Shown: piece after piece, positions 12,272-25,554 of the stretch
How the letters are laid out: the number at the start of each line of letters is the position of its first letter
Numbering within the stretch: position 1 is the first letter of the stretch
Source of the DNA: Plecoglossus altivelis
Taxonomy: Eukaryota > Chordata > Actinopteri > Osmeriformes > Plecoglossidae
Assembly: GCA_036571765.1 (NCBI GenBank)
Contig: BROE01000013.1
Location: forward strand, 10,443,690 to 10,507,689
Length of the DNA: 64,000 bases
Reading direction: 5' to 3'
Translations under genes and position numbers: made by a program
Notes under the pieces: model-generated
The model's input: the letters and a program-made list of their open reading frames with translations, nothing else
Told to the model about the DNA's origin: nothing
Database searches by the model: none

Positions 12272-13689
12272 GGCAATAAACATACCCTAATGAACTAATT
12301 TAGATTATATCAAATTTCTTTGTTATCTCGTTCACAGAAGCGTTTCTAAACGCACTCGTGCATTTTTTTTAAAATAACGTAGCGTAAGATGTTGCACACG
12401 TCCTAATGTCATGCACAAATATGTCAACACCCTTTAAAGCATGGTGCTGTGTACTATTACCAATAGGATGTGTATAACCATTCAGCTCTATCTATTCCTG
12501 CATCTTTCTCTGTGCCTGTTTAACAGGCTGATAGAATTGGGAATTAATTCTTCACTTCATGCATGAGTTCTTCACCCAGTTAAACCACTGTGGGGGTGTG
12601 AAACATCTGCCTTATGGTAGCTAGCCGTGTGGAGGGATGCAGGAGATAAGTCAAAGGCAACACATCTGATTTCTGGCTATCTTGGAAGCCTTGGATTATG
12701 GCTCTACTGACAGAGGCCATTTACAGCAAACCTGTCCCCCGGGTTTTGGCCTGGTCCATTTCCCTGCTGTGTCATACAGTGCTGCCTGATTCTGTGTGGT
12801 GACACAGTAGAACATGATGCATGCTGACAGAACACTCTACCTGCTCAAACTGTTTGGAAACATCACCTACCTTCATCGAATGCACCTTTCAGTACAAGTC
12901 TTATCCTACATAAACTGGCAATCATTTGCGAGTCCAAATAGTTTGTTCATAGACTTCCATGTCAGACAAAAACGACTGACTTGCTATCATTCTCAATTGT
13001 CCTGAAACAGTGGAAAGGTCTACATGCTGAATGTTTTTTTTCTTTTTCTATTAGATTTGTCATACAACACTCAAATAAACCACCAGAGACCAAACTGTGG
13101 ATGGGTGTTTTTAATTTAGCCAGGCTAAATGTTTCCTGAAGTACATTTTGATGGATCAGACTTCAAAGTGCCAATTTTTCCTTTGAAAACAAAACTATTG
13201 CTGTAACATTTTTTGACAAGTTGTACATTATAGTAAAAAGTCAATAGGCAATGACTTACAGTCTTCCAATGGAGCATAAATGGTGCTAAGGAAACAAATA
13301 CATATTTGTAATTGCAACCATGATGAATTTACTGTCGCCCAAACAGCCAGGTCATTAGGTGCTACCAATCCATCATTGGGAATGTGAAGAAAGTGACAAG
13401 TACTTTACCCTGCAATTAATCTCAATCCGCTAACTTAGCAGCTGTGCCAGTGGAGAGGGCTGTAAAATTCAAGACAGTGTTAAATCACAGCACAAGGGGA
13501 GCCCATACATCTTTGGTAAAATGGACCTTATTGACAAAGCACTTAAATCAGGTATTAGAAAGTTTATAGCAACTGCTATAAACACACAAAGCTGCATGCA
13601 AGGGGCACTGAAGTTCAACCTCCATAATGCAGAGGGACTTTCAACAACAAAGGGAGTGTCCTCAGCCAAGCCTGTGAGGGGTGCAGTAA

Positions 13690-14062
13690 GGTTGATATGG
13701 TGTGTGCAGCAGGAAGGGGTGGGGTTGATATGGTGTGTGCAGCAGGCAGGGGTGGGGTTGATATGGTGGGTGCAGCAAGCAGGGGTGAGGTGATATGGTG
13801 TGTGCAGCAGGCAGGGGTGGGGTTGATATGGTGTGTGCAGCAGGCAGGAGTGGGGTTTATATGGTGGGTGAAGCAGCCAGGGGTGAGGTGATATGGTGGG
13901 TGCAGAAGGCAGGAGTGAGCTGATATGGTGGGTGCAGTAGGCAGGGGTGGGGTTGATGTGGTGGGTGCAGCATGCAGGGGTGGGGTTGATATGATGTGTG
14001 AAGCAAGTAGGGGTGGGGTTGATATGGTGGTTGCAGCAGGCAGGTGTGGGGTTGATGTAGTG
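13690..14062. repeat. 33-bp minisatellite, about 11 copies
   Basis: The unit runs ttgatatggtgtgtgcagca then ggcaggggtgggg (33 bases), with 31-base variants lacking part of the G run. Because 33 is a multiple of three, it leaves open reading frames on both strands (for example GLIWCVQQAGV units), which are not genes. Confidence 0.97.
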
Positions 14063-14961
14063 GACATGGTAGGATTTGTGGCTCCAAAATCTCTGTGAGA
14101 TAGGATATTGGTTGGACAGACTGCCATCGCATCTTCGGTTGTAAAACTGCTGCACATTGTAGGCTAATATTTGATTGCGTTTGATCTATTACTATTGATC
14201 ATGTCATCAGACTAGGCTGGAGCAAGGACTGACACGGCAGGAGCCCGTACAAGTATCGGTTGACACACAAATCACACTCAACGACTTGAACCAAGAGGTA
14301 ATCTGATGCTGAGCTTCAAAAAGAGTATTTGTAAGGCACAACTATTGGACTTCTATTGGAAACAAAGAATTTCACAAAAATATCTATTCTTGTAAGGTAA
14401 AAACATTTATATAATCTCTGCGATTTGGTAATGATGGTTATTGTCAAACAAATCCTGCGCCATATTACTGCAGCACATTCCCGTAAGACAAGCACCAGCA
14501 AGCTTCACAGGATGTTTTAGTGCACAGCGCATTGGTCTTTCTCTTGGCATTATACTCCTTCCTGTCTGAATCTAAATGTTAAAGTAGAGATGAGAGAACA
14601 CTACTGGCTAGAGAGACGACTGTGCAGTATGAACTGTGCTCTTCACCTTCATGGTGCAGGCGCTCAGACTGTACGGTCTGCCAATCAGACAAGCAGAAAT
14701 CCATGACACAAGGAGTCATACATCAAGCTTTGCACCCAGGGTGCAATGAAGGGAGAGAGGAAATCTACCAGGGTCCATCTGCTTGGCAGACAAGGTCCCA
14801 TCCATTCTCTTAAAGTCCATGGCTGGCCAATTGCTGAACAATCAAGCTGCTGACATTAATACGGTAAATGGTTTCACAGACCATCTGATGACAGCAGTGT
14901 CCAAGAAGCCCAAGTCAGAGAGTAGGGGAGCAGCCAAGCTAAAAGTGAGGTGTCTACTTAC

Positions 14962-15300
14962 TGCCACGGATGAAGAGCTTCCTTCAAAAATCTCTCTCTC
15001 CTCCATATGAATAATATGCACATACTGTCGCTCTCAAACGCACTCTCAAGCAACACGTTTCGGAAGGCTATCAAACATCTAAGGCCACATTCAAAGCGCA
15101 GACTCTCGGGTTTCAGGTTGAGCAAAGATCACAAGCTGCTTTAAAAGATCTAACAGCTGGAGGGAAACACCCGTAAAAGACTGAGTTTGGGTGGCAGTCA
15201 GTCAGTCAGTCACTGCAGGTTGAGTCGTCCTGCCTGGATGCTGTCCTTCTGCCCAACGTTTCACTGCTGCTGCGCGGGGCTGTCATTCTCACAAGGCGAG
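14962..15300 (-). other. Possible alternative 5' exon of glce
   Basis: A strong minus-strand donor (GTAAGTAG) starts at 14961. The sequence above it is relatively CpG-rich near 15250-15350 (gctgcgcggggctg, gcgagcgggaggg), unlike the AT-rich surroundings. Spliced to the glce exon at 4563 it would add only 5' UTR; a short upstream ORF starting MEEREIF would not be in frame with GLCE. This is inference from a donor and base composition only. Confidence 0.2.
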
Positions 15301-15420
15301 CGGGAGGGAGCGCTGACTGAAGCTTCAAGACAGAACCGCGACATCACAGCAGACAGCGGCCTCTTTTCCAGGGAGAATTCCCTTCATGTATTCTACTTTA
15401 TGTTTTGACGCGTGACTACC

Positions 15421-15428
15421 ATGCAAAT
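15421..15428 (+). promoter_or_regulatory. POU octamer match
   Basis: A perfect ATGCAAAT, close to the CpG-richer segment at 15190-15370. A single site is weak evidence of function. Confidence 0.2.
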
Positions 15429-16529
15429 ACATGATTATCAGCCCGTCTCTCTGGAAAACAAATAAGACCAACTTTTCTGACATATCTGTATACTAGGACA
15501 GCGCTAATGAACTGTGCAGGAAGAAAATCACAAGCCGGTTCAACTGAAAAACATCAAAGACGGCGGCAACAAAGCTGAACTTTAAAAGGAGAGAGCAGGA
15601 ACACAGAGCCGCCCGCTCTGAGCGGATCTGCCGCTCTACCACTTCATCTGGCACCTCGATAAAGATGGGAAAGAAAGAGGCTCTTTCCAAGCTAATTTCC
15701 ATTCGGCATAAAATATTGAAAGATAAATAATACATGCACACTTGAAAAGGAAATGGAATCGCGCTCATTTCTGATTTATAGCGGTCTGTCAAAAAGGCAC
15801 TCCTCACAAAAATGTGAGAGTCCGAGTACATCTCAATGTAGCCTGACAAATATAGCCTTGGGAAGTGATCGCCTGCTCTGAAATATGCAGACCGACATGA
15901 GGGTGCAGGAAAGCACTTTATCAACACTTGAGAACTGGAACTTCTTTTAACAGTTTCTAAGACCACAGAGAGGTAAACCCCTCAATCCCTTTTTTCCCCA
16001 AATTACCCTGAAAGAAAAACCAGCTGCCCACCACAACAGTGGAGACTCCAAACCAGCCAGTTGGAGTGACTCACCTCCCCCTGCACTCACCGATTTCCCC
16101 GCCATCTCCACCACTCAAACGTGAGGCTAATCTTCACAGTGGATTTACTGAACAAAAGGCGCTATGGGGGGACTGCATCACATGCTGTGAGATGTGCTGT
16201 GGCTGTCACAAGCCCTCAGCAATATAGTCAGTAAGTTCCATTGCTTTTGCATACATTTCAAGGTTCCTCTCCATCTGCCTCTGTGCTCCCTATTAACATA
16301 TCTACACTGGGACCGTTTCCACAAATGAATAACCACAAACCGTCCTGCCAATTTGAACACAAATCTAAGTCTGTTTTCAACCCTAGTGGCGTGGTCAGGC
16401 AATGACAACAGGATCAGAGGAGCTGTCGAGAGGCTGGGAAGAGCTGAGCGTCAAGGGAGAGGAGCCCACACCAAGGTGTCCCTGTGGGCCTTAGTCTGGC
16501 TGGCCTCAGTCTGCAAAGAGGCACAAGGG

Positions 16530-16677
16530 GAGGCAGAGGGAGGGGAGGCAGAGGGAGGGGAGGCAGAGGGAGGGGAGGCAGAGGGAGGGGAGGCAGAGGG
16601 AGGGGAGGCAGAGGAGGCAGAGGACGGGAGGCAGAGGGAGGGGAGGCAGAAGGAGGGGAGACAGAGGGAGGGGAGCT
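16530..16677. repeat. 15-bp G-rich minisatellite, about 9-10 copies
   Basis: The unit gaggcagagggaggg is repeated nearly perfectly up to about 16610, then with small changes. The plus strand has many GGG/GGGG runs at short spacing, so it could form G-quadruplexes; it is C-rich in the sense of the glce transcript. Confidence 0.96.
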
Positions 16678-18011
16678 AGCTGAGGCACGCTGAGATGAGA
16701 GCAAATTCAAGTTTTAGATGAGTTTAGGAAGCTGCATAAATAGCCCCAGAGTCTGTCAGAGTGTTGGCTCTAAGAAGATGACTGAGCTTTATCTTGTAAA
16801 CGAAAACCAGAAAGCTCAAATAACACTATCGCATGGGCCTCTAGTGTCAGTAAAATAAGAATAGCCTTTTCTGTATTGCACCAGCACAATACTAACAGCA
16901 AGATACACACATCTATCTTTCAATGTCCAAAGAAGGGCAGTATTGCTCACTATTTGCAAAAGTGCATATTGCCATGGTTCTGTAACCATCCCAAATGTGC
17001 TCAGACAAGCAGACAAAGGCAGTCCTGGGTGGTGGGGAGAGGGGGGCTTCCTTCACACCTGTGGTGAAGGAGCTGGCTCTTCCACATCACCACAAGCCTC
17101 ACATCCTCAACACATTGCCGTTTATACCAAAAGACCACCGACAGCTACAGAATATAAACAGCCAGGGACGATGGAAAATCAAAACAGCATTTTGTAGAAG
17201 ACAGTTTAAGAGGAAATAACTATATAAATCTTTGACAAAAATCACTCAATGTGAAGAAAGGGGTTTGCTGAAAAGACTGAGCACACGAGGGGGGAAAAAG
17301 GCTTCTGAAAATAAGGGGAATTATTCTGCTATTTGAGGCAACATAATATTCTTCAGGCAAAAATCAGGTTTTAGCAATTTCTAAAATTGTAATTGAGGGC
17401 TGAAAGAGACTGTCAATCGGGATAGATTGCAAGACTAAAGAAGGGAAAGTGCAACAGAGATCGACACTTCAAGAGGCAGTCAAATAGAAAAAAACAGTGA
17501 GACAGACAAGGTGCTAAAACAGAGGAAGCAGTGGAGATAACTAGAGAGAAAGAGTCACCCTTTAAGTATATCCTGGGAAATAGCTGTTAAGAAACCCCCT
17601 CTTTATGACAGCTTTGTTTGTTTGCACTGAGCCAAACAAAGGCGGCACAGTGCATCTCCATGTGTGATGATAGCATGAGCAATGCTAGCAAGCTGCTGTT
17701 CTGTAATCTGAGGCGTCACATCAGCGGAGGAGTCTGCTGTCTTATCCTGCCGGATCCCACTTTTACACACGTAGCTGTGAATAGCTCTTCTACTGGCTTA
17801 ATAACAGTACCACATCCGACCATCCCATACCTAGGCTTCCAGAACGTTCATCATCTCGATCTGAGGGCTGAGTCTACTGCCTGACAGTGATCTCTACAAT
17901 GTACACAGAATGGAATTTCTCATTGAATGGCAGCTTAGTGTTGGGGCCAACAGTACAGTGTTCTGTCGACACCATCTGTAAAGCTTTACCATGCCGCAAC
18001 AAGCTGAATAC

Positions 18012-18057
18012 CACACACACACACGCACATGCACACGCACACGCACACGCGCACACA
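18012..18057. repeat. (CA/CG)n microsatellite
   Basis: CA dinucleotides interrupted by CG and TG steps, with alternating purine and pyrimidine throughout. Confidence 0.95.
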
Positions 18058-18177
18058 GTGTTGAAAGATAATTTTGGTGAATTGTATGGATTGACACCCT
18101 GGTTGTCCGGGAAAATGTATGAGATGGAGGAAACGATCCCCATATGGTAAGTGTTGGGTTGCAATACCTGACATGGG

Positions 18178-18365
18178 AGGAAACAGGGCAGCTCTACGAA
18201 AGGTGGGTTCTTTTAGAGGGGAACAGGGTAGCTCTAGGAAGGGAGGGTTCTGTCAGAGGGAACAGGGTAGCTCTAGGAAGGGAGGGTTCTGTCAGAGGGG
18301 AACAGGGTAGCTCTGGGAAGGGAGGGTTTTGTCAGAGGGGAACAGGGTAGCTCTAGGAAGGGGAG
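18178..18365. repeat. About 40-bp minisatellite, 4-5 copies
   Basis: The repeated unit contains gggaacagggtagctctagg then aagggagggttctgtcagag. The first copy is degenerate and the last truncated. Confidence 0.95.
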
Positions 18366-18465
18366 AAGCATTCAGTGGATGAAGATGTTTTGCCTTAACA
18401 GACGAGGGGAAAGAAGAGCTGAGAAAATGTTCTGCCTCTTCAATGATCTGTATGTGGGAGAAAAG

Positions 18466-18610
18466 GCTCCCTCTCTCCCCTTCTCTTACCCTCTCCCTAC
18501 CTCTCTCCCCCCTCTGTTCCCCCTCTCCATCCCTCCCCTTTCTTCCCCCTATCCCCTCTTCCTCCCTCCCTCCCTTTCCATCTCTCTCTCTCTCTCTCCC
18601 CCCCCCTCGC
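18466..18610. repeat. Polypyrimidine tract
   Basis: About 145 bases that are nearly all C and T on the plus strand, ending in a (CT)n run and a C run. In the glce transcript it is a polypurine tract. Confidence 0.92.
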
Positions 18611-21600
18611 CGGGGGAAACTGGAAGGTCAGCGTCCTAATGAAATGATTAGATCACCGATGCTGTATGCTGCAGAGATGAGGGGCAAGACCACTTCCCTT
18701 TAAATGGAATTTGAAACATGAATGCACATGGTGGTTTCCTTCCTAGTGAAAGACTAACATGTTGATTCAATAAGAGCAACACTTGCTTTGGGGTAATTAG
18801 TTATGCCACTTTGGGAATGGGAATTTCACGACAATCGCTTTCTTGTAATACTTGTTTAAGTCTCCGAATATATCCTTTCCCCTTTGGGGATTATTACCCT
18901 CACCATGGTGACAATTTAACCAACTAAAAAGCACCTAAGAACTGAGCAGACTTCAGTTGTCATGAGAGATTCTTGTGGTTGAAAAATGTAATTTACTTGG
19001 TTACACAGGAATTCCATAAGCCAACACTCATAGTGACGACTGACCAGAAAAATGGCTGCCTTTGTGCTGACAAAGAAGAGAGTGGCTGTATTTGAAGAAA
19101 CAGGTTCAAGAAAAACAAACCTTCAGTTCTCGCCTGGTTTACATGGTCGTTCCTGCCACCCCTCACACACTCTTTACTGAGTAATGACATAAAAAACTAA
19201 TACTTCAGTCTTCAGACAGAATTCTAAAGCAAGCAACTGAATAGTAGATATTTCTCTAATTCCATGCTAAGACAGAAAATGACCTCTTTCAGCTCTAACA
19301 ACTCCTCACAAAGGCAGGCAATGATGTGACACCAACAAATCATCCCTCGCCCTCCCATTAAAGTAACCCAATTGTTTGAGGAATGACCGAGCGCTGTGCG
19401 GGTTCTGCTAAGTGACAAATTCCTTTTTTATGCCAACGAACACCTACAGATTCCTGCAATTTGGCTGTGCCTTCTCATTCACACCCTCGTCCAGATGGAG
19501 AGGGAGTGGGAGGAAGGGAAAGAGGGATACCAAGACGTTCCAGTCATCCGGGGAGATGGACGCAGCCCCAACATTTGTCATCAGTGCCGAGACTTTCTTT
19601 GAACAGTGCTGTTTGCTGAGTCCTCTGCACCAATGGGAGCAAGGAACAGTGCAGTTAACAAAACTGTGTGGAATTGGAGAGGAGAAGAACTAGGAGAATG
19701 TGGGAGCAGAACACACAGAGAGCAGAGAACACTGGCAGACGCAGCGCTACACAAAATGCATATTTACTCCTTATTCCAGTGTTGTCAGCAATGCCAGGGA
19801 TTACAACATATCGAGAAATAAGTAACATCCATAAAGACCAGAGAGGTAAAAGCATGGCTCTTAGCACATAATCTTTTTTAAGTATGTAAGATATGCCACA
19901 GCATTTTCAAAACAGAAATGATTCCAAACAGGATGAGCTGTTGATATAAGACAGCACACACTACCCATTTAGTATAAAGGGTGTGAGTTTCCCAAAAACC
20001 GTCCAGAAACCGTCCAGAAAATGCATGTGCCAGAATTTCAAGCACATAGCCTGCGAAGCTCGATAAATTCCAGCAGTATGCTTCCAGGATGCAGGATTAC
20101 AAGCAATTAATATCCAGATAAGAGGTACTGAAAACAGAGCAATATACATATTCATGGAGGAAAGATCAAAAAGGAGGGATCTGGGAGTCAATAATCCCAA
20201 CAAAGCTTTGGTTCTCGGTGTGAAGCGTCCTGAGAGCCTGCAGAAGCACTCGGAGCACTCTGCCAGCACGCTGGCCTTTGAGGCTCTCTGTTCAAGCTCA
20301 CCCAGGCCTGACCTCCCCTCCCTGGTGCTGCCCTCCACCATGAGCAGCCCTCTTACAGGGCCTCTCCAAGGCTGCATCCCTCATGGCAGGATATTCCACT
20401 GAGGCTCAGGAGCAGCGCAGTGAGCATCGTGCTCTTCCTGATGATCTGAGAGAGCGCAGCAGGTAGATGCGGGGGTGATTGGGAATTGCACACAACACCG
20501 CTTCACCTCTGAAGTCTGTGTGCCATCATCACCTTAACTAGGACTCCCAAGAAACCATGCAAAGCTTTAACCACCAGCATGTCTCTCGTTTCCAAGGAAA
20601 CCCCAGATCTGTATTGCCCTTCATTATTGTTCATCCATGTCTTAAAGCACGTCCGACCTGTGCTCATGTGGCAGCACCGGTGTGTAGCAATGCATTGAAG
20701 GCCAAAGTACCAGCTTGCCACAGTTTTTCCTTCATGTCATAGTGAAGGAAAGCAGCAATTGCTATTGTGTGTGCGGGAATAGTGTCTGAGGGGCAGAGCT
20801 TGCAGGGTCTAAGGAGAGAGGAAGGGGCTGTTACCTGCCAGTGTATCACTCGGCTCTCAAAGAAATGTCACATCAATCACCGGGCGGATATTGCTGCATT
20901 TATCATCACATTCACATTCAAGATCAAAAATATTTTTAATAAAAGGAAACATTTTAATAGGGTTCAATAGGGTTCATTTGGGTCAGAAGACCCATTTAGA
21001 GCAGAGCAAGGTTGTATCCTTTCTGGTGCTCTCCGGCACATGCAGATGAGGCCTGTTTATGACACGATGGTGATGAGATCTGCATGAGGTCAGCAAAGTG
21101 GAACACTGTGAAACAGAAGACACCAGAACATTCTGGATGATGTCACATTTGGTTTTGTATGCGTGTATAAACGTGTATCTCTATGTGCGGTGTGTGTGTC
21201 CATGTGACTGTGAGATGTTCTAACATGAATAAAGGGTGTGGGCAACATCTTTTCACAGTCAATTTCAGTCTCCGCACATCACAAGGTTTAACGTCTCTGA
21301 CGGTGCGATCTACGCTACATTGCACGACGGTACGAAAAGACCAGCAGAATGGAGCCTGAAACTTGGAACGGCTGTGGCTGCTGTGGGTTCAAACAATGAC
21401 AAACTGGGACTCTCTTGACCCTGGGTGCTTCATCAGTCTGGGAAGCTCTGAAAAGCACAAAGGCTGTCCAGGCAATGTGCTATTGAGGGGCTGCAAAGAA
21501 GTGTTGAAACGAGGGCTGATGATGGAGAAGCGGTAATAAGTACAGCCTGTTGGGACACCATCCAGATTAATACCCTTAAACCAAAGACCACAGACTTTCC

Positions 21601-23424
21601 AAGGTCTCCAGGGACAACATAGCCCTTCTTCCTCAAATGGCAGGGGGAAACTTCATTTACAAGCCTAATGAAGTGTGAATGTCATTGGAGAGGCACTCTG
21701 ACAAGTGGGGGTTGATAAGAAATGGCTTCTTTTTTGCCAGGCGAGATGACAGCCATAGACACCCTGCTTCAAAATATTAGGCGTCAACGTGAGAAAGACA
21801 GCCGTTGGAAAGATTAAGCAAGATGTCATTTAAGCACAAACGGGTAAGTGGGCAGCTTGAGGCGATGGAGGCAATGGCAGCCCAGGGCCATTTCATTTCA
21901 CTGGCTTCATGTGGAGGGAGAGCCCTACAGTCATCCACTGCATGGAAGATGCATATTTTGTCATATTTGCTTGAAGCCGTTTTAAAGCCTGGGCCTAACT
22001 AACATCTTCCTTTCTATGAGCAAATGATGCTACAATGCTTATTTATTGGGAAGAAACATCAAGGTTTACAAACAGAATAGCAGCAACACCATCTTATTAA
22101 TGAAGTCAATTCGATAAAACATCATTGGGCCAATGATTGAGATTAAGCATTATACGTCGTTAGTCTAAATTCTGCTATTACATTTAGAGAGGGAGCAAAA
22201 GTGACCGTTTCAATTAAGATTCAGGCAATGAAAAAGACATGTTTTGTTAAGTATCTGCCTTCAGTGTCCCAATAATCACAGCAGTCCAGCGTGTCAGCCT
22301 TGGCTGCTCAACAGTGGCTCGTTCCAGATCACAGGCCTCTCTGCTGCTGGGCACCGTGGAGGCTGGTGACATTCAAACGATACAGACGATGATCCACTTA
22401 ACGATCAGACGGGCCAATATGCCTGGGTGCAGCCACCAACACTCACAACCTGCTGCTGGCAGCTAGTGAGTTTCCAAGGGCCTTTACACTGGCACTAAAA
22501 CATGTCCTTGACATGCCGTGATACCTCGTGTGACTGAAAAAGCAGCATTTTCAACCCCGCTCGGTTCATATCAGTGTGGGGGCAAACATGAATAAATGTG
22601 ACATACACAAGGACACTTTGCATTTAATGTTGGCACAGAAAGTGAGTCAAAGTAACATACTGCTCAGACAATTTGGCACCATTCTAGGTATTCAAAATAC
22701 TATTGCATACTATTTTAAGTCAAAAGATATCTTCAGTTTTTCAACTGATGATATGGCATGCCAGCACTGGCACAGTGTTGAATACATTTGGATATGGCAC
22801 TCAAGCCTGGGTAAATGCAGGATGCATGAGAACAAGAATGTTCATTCTCAATGTTCAAAAAACTAAAATTGCCTGGCAGGGAAGAGGAGCCCATCATGTT
22901 GTCGTGTGTGAAATTACTAGAGGGAAAATCAGACTAAACAGACTGCATTAAAAAAACCTTTAAATATGGCCACTTGTTGCCATGGTTGCCTTTGGCGAGG
23001 TTCCCCTCTCTCTTCTCTGTACGTCGTCCAGCATCAAGTTCTATCTGAAGACCAGAACAGAGAACAAGAAAACTGCACCCGTTGGCAGCTAACCGCAACA
23101 ATATGGAGGGCGAACAGGACAAACATCTCGTGCCAAACACCACCTCTCCAATATGATTTGTTGGAACAACTCAATAAAATTGGATGATAGAACAAAGCAA
23201 AAATGAAGAGAATAGATACTTAGATACTGTATGAAAAAGGCCAAATCAATACCAGTTTTACAAGAAACATAGACATAGTGGAGCCTCTCCACTCAAATCA
23301 GTATGTTTAAAAGTCTCCACTTGAGGATTTAGGCTAAGCATAGTGAAGAGGACAGAAAGAACCATTTTGGCTCTGACTACATTACTGAAGCTCCATAGGC
23401 AGGCTCCATAATGTATCAGTCTTA

Positions 23425-23459
23425 GTGTGTGTGTGTGTGTGCGTGTGTGTGTGTGTGTG
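23425..23459. repeat. (GT)n microsatellite
   Basis: A GT run of 35 bases with one C interruption. Confidence 0.96.
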
Positions 23460-25554
23460 GACGGCTTTGCCACCTTTGGAGCCAAGGGCTGGCAAGGCAG
23501 AGCGCAGGACAGCAGGGCGAGCATCGAGCCACAGAGTACAGACAGTCCAGCCAACCAGAGCAGCTGAATCCCAAGAGTGCAGCCGTCCCTGTGAGAAAGC
23601 CTGTCTGGACATTCTGGCTGCTGCACCAAACGCCTGGCATTGTGCTTGGAGTCTGGCCCTTGAGGTAGGGCAGACACATACTTGTAAAAGCCCAAGTCTA
23701 TTCCATGTGGATCTGGTGCATAGCGAATATGGGGGGGAGCACTGTTCCATATCTGTTTGTCTTGGTGCAGGGGCTCCCTTTGTTGCAGGAGCGGATGGGG
23801 CTTGGTATTTTTGGGAGAGGGGGTCTGGGGATTAAGATGCCCCTGGTCTGAGAACATTACTGCTGTCTGGCTTGCGTCTGTGAACTAGGCCATAGGCAGC
23901 TATAGCCCGAGGGGGGCTTCAGCAAGCAGAACGCCTGACAGGCTGCAGTCCCACTGAGGACCCAGGACACCCCACACACAGAACTGGGTTTACCGCTCCC
24001 CAGAACAGGGTCAGACTGTGACTGTCATAAGGAAACAGACACCTGGCAGTCAAGCCTTTTTAGTAGCACAGCACCTAGTCGAGTTGTTAGCGGTGTCTTG
24101 GACTACATGTCAGCAGTCTACGAGGAAAGTCAAAATAAAAACACTTTTTACTGTTGAAAACTCCTTTAGTTGAGAGGTTTATATGACAGTTATTAACTTT
24201 GCTTTCATTAATGCAAGGGATTTATGACAAAGTTAGAGAAAGAAACTACCCATAAAGCAACATCGCCTTATAAAACTGCAAGTAAGATGCATCTGTATAA
24301 TATAACAATCTTACAAATGAAGCTGCATTCTAAGTGCATTTACACGAAAGGTGTACAACCCCTGCAAGCGTTTCCTCCAGGGCTTCCACTAGGTGTTATG
24401 TTGTTGCTAAGCACTCATCATGTCCCATCAAACTCAGGCTTTAAGAACCGAAAAGTATAACTACTGGCTACTGGCACTGCTGTCTGAGAGTGATGATCTG
24501 GTGAAGCCAGAAGACACACCAGCATGCAAGAAAGTGGCAGGACAGGGAGGCACCAGCACATCACATGCACATCACCAGCAAGTCACCACGCACGTCACAT
24601 GCACGTCACCATACACGTCGCCACAAACAAAAAAAACTTCACTAACCTAGCATCTCTTCCCCATTTAAACTGTCCAGCAGCATAGTGATCACAAGGGCTT
24701 TCCGGTTACATCAATCTTCTGTCTCTGGTGTTTTATGGCTTCTTTGTGTTTCTTTGAAAGCAGAAGAAAAGTCCTTGTTTGCCTTAGCATCACTATGCTG
24801 AACTAGCACTCCAGTGAGTGTGGCTGGTGGCCATCTACAGCCAAAGCAAAATGAAAAAAGCATATTAGTGCCAGCTGACCAGTCATCCAAGCCGTCACAG
24901 CATTCCAAATGACCAGAGCCACTGAACCTTGGATGGGTGCAGGGCTTTAGGAAGCGGCCAGCCTAGGTGCCAGAATGGGGTCACCTTTCCAACATGAGCC
25001 TATTATTATTAGGCTCCATAGGAGGCTCGAGCTTAGCTGTCCACCCTGCATCCCAGACAATGTAGGACAGAAATACATGTGATGAGCCGACTCAAGCCGC
25101 TAAAGCGCTGGGGCAGACAAGCAGATGCGTTTAGGCTGACAGACCGTGAGACTGCACCAGCAAGGCTGCAGAGGAGCAACACAGGCACAGAACGGCATGA
25201 TGCAATGGTCTGAAGCAACACAATATTTGAGAAAAATAACCTATGCAGCGTTAAAGTTAGTATTTTAAATAAAGTATTTTAGGTCAAACAAATTCAAAAA
25301 CATGAACTCATTAAAATAACTGCAGTAAAAACTAACTGGGAAAAAAAGACCTAAGAGAGTGCAGTTTAGTCTCCAACGCCTGCTTACTGCTCAGGATGGA
25401 AACTAGCAAGGAGTCCTTCCCTGAGCCCCTTCCAGTGTGTTAGGCCTTGGATACATCAGACACATCTTGTTTAAAGCACAGGCATTCGCAGCATCCCTAA
25501 TGATTTAGTCAAACTAAAGTTAATACCGGAGAGCATAAAGTAAAGTTCTGCCTC

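Noticed and set aside
13469..14157. 228- and 180-residue minus-strand frames rich in Pro, His and Thr
   Set aside because: They are the 33-bp minisatellite read in frame.
15493..15966. 157-residue minus-strand open frame
   Set aside because: No recognised domain, no repeat origin and no good splice or start context; the frame is the length expected by chance in 64 kb.
16353..16710. Glu/Gly/Ala-rich and Leu/Pro-rich frames
   Set aside because: They are the 15-bp minisatellite read in different frames.
19988..20020. Short direct duplication (aaccgtccagaa twice)
   Set aside because: Two copies of 12 bases only; looks like replication slippage with no wider structure.
23258..23857. 199-residue minus-strand frame through a GT repeat
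   Set aside because: Contains a run of THTHTH from the microsatellite and otherwise unrecognised sequence with no splice signals in support.
24530..24640. Imperfect cacgtcac / catcac repeats
   Set aside because: Too diverged to be a CRISPR array or defined minisatellite; vertebrate DNA has no CRISPR, and spacing is irregular.
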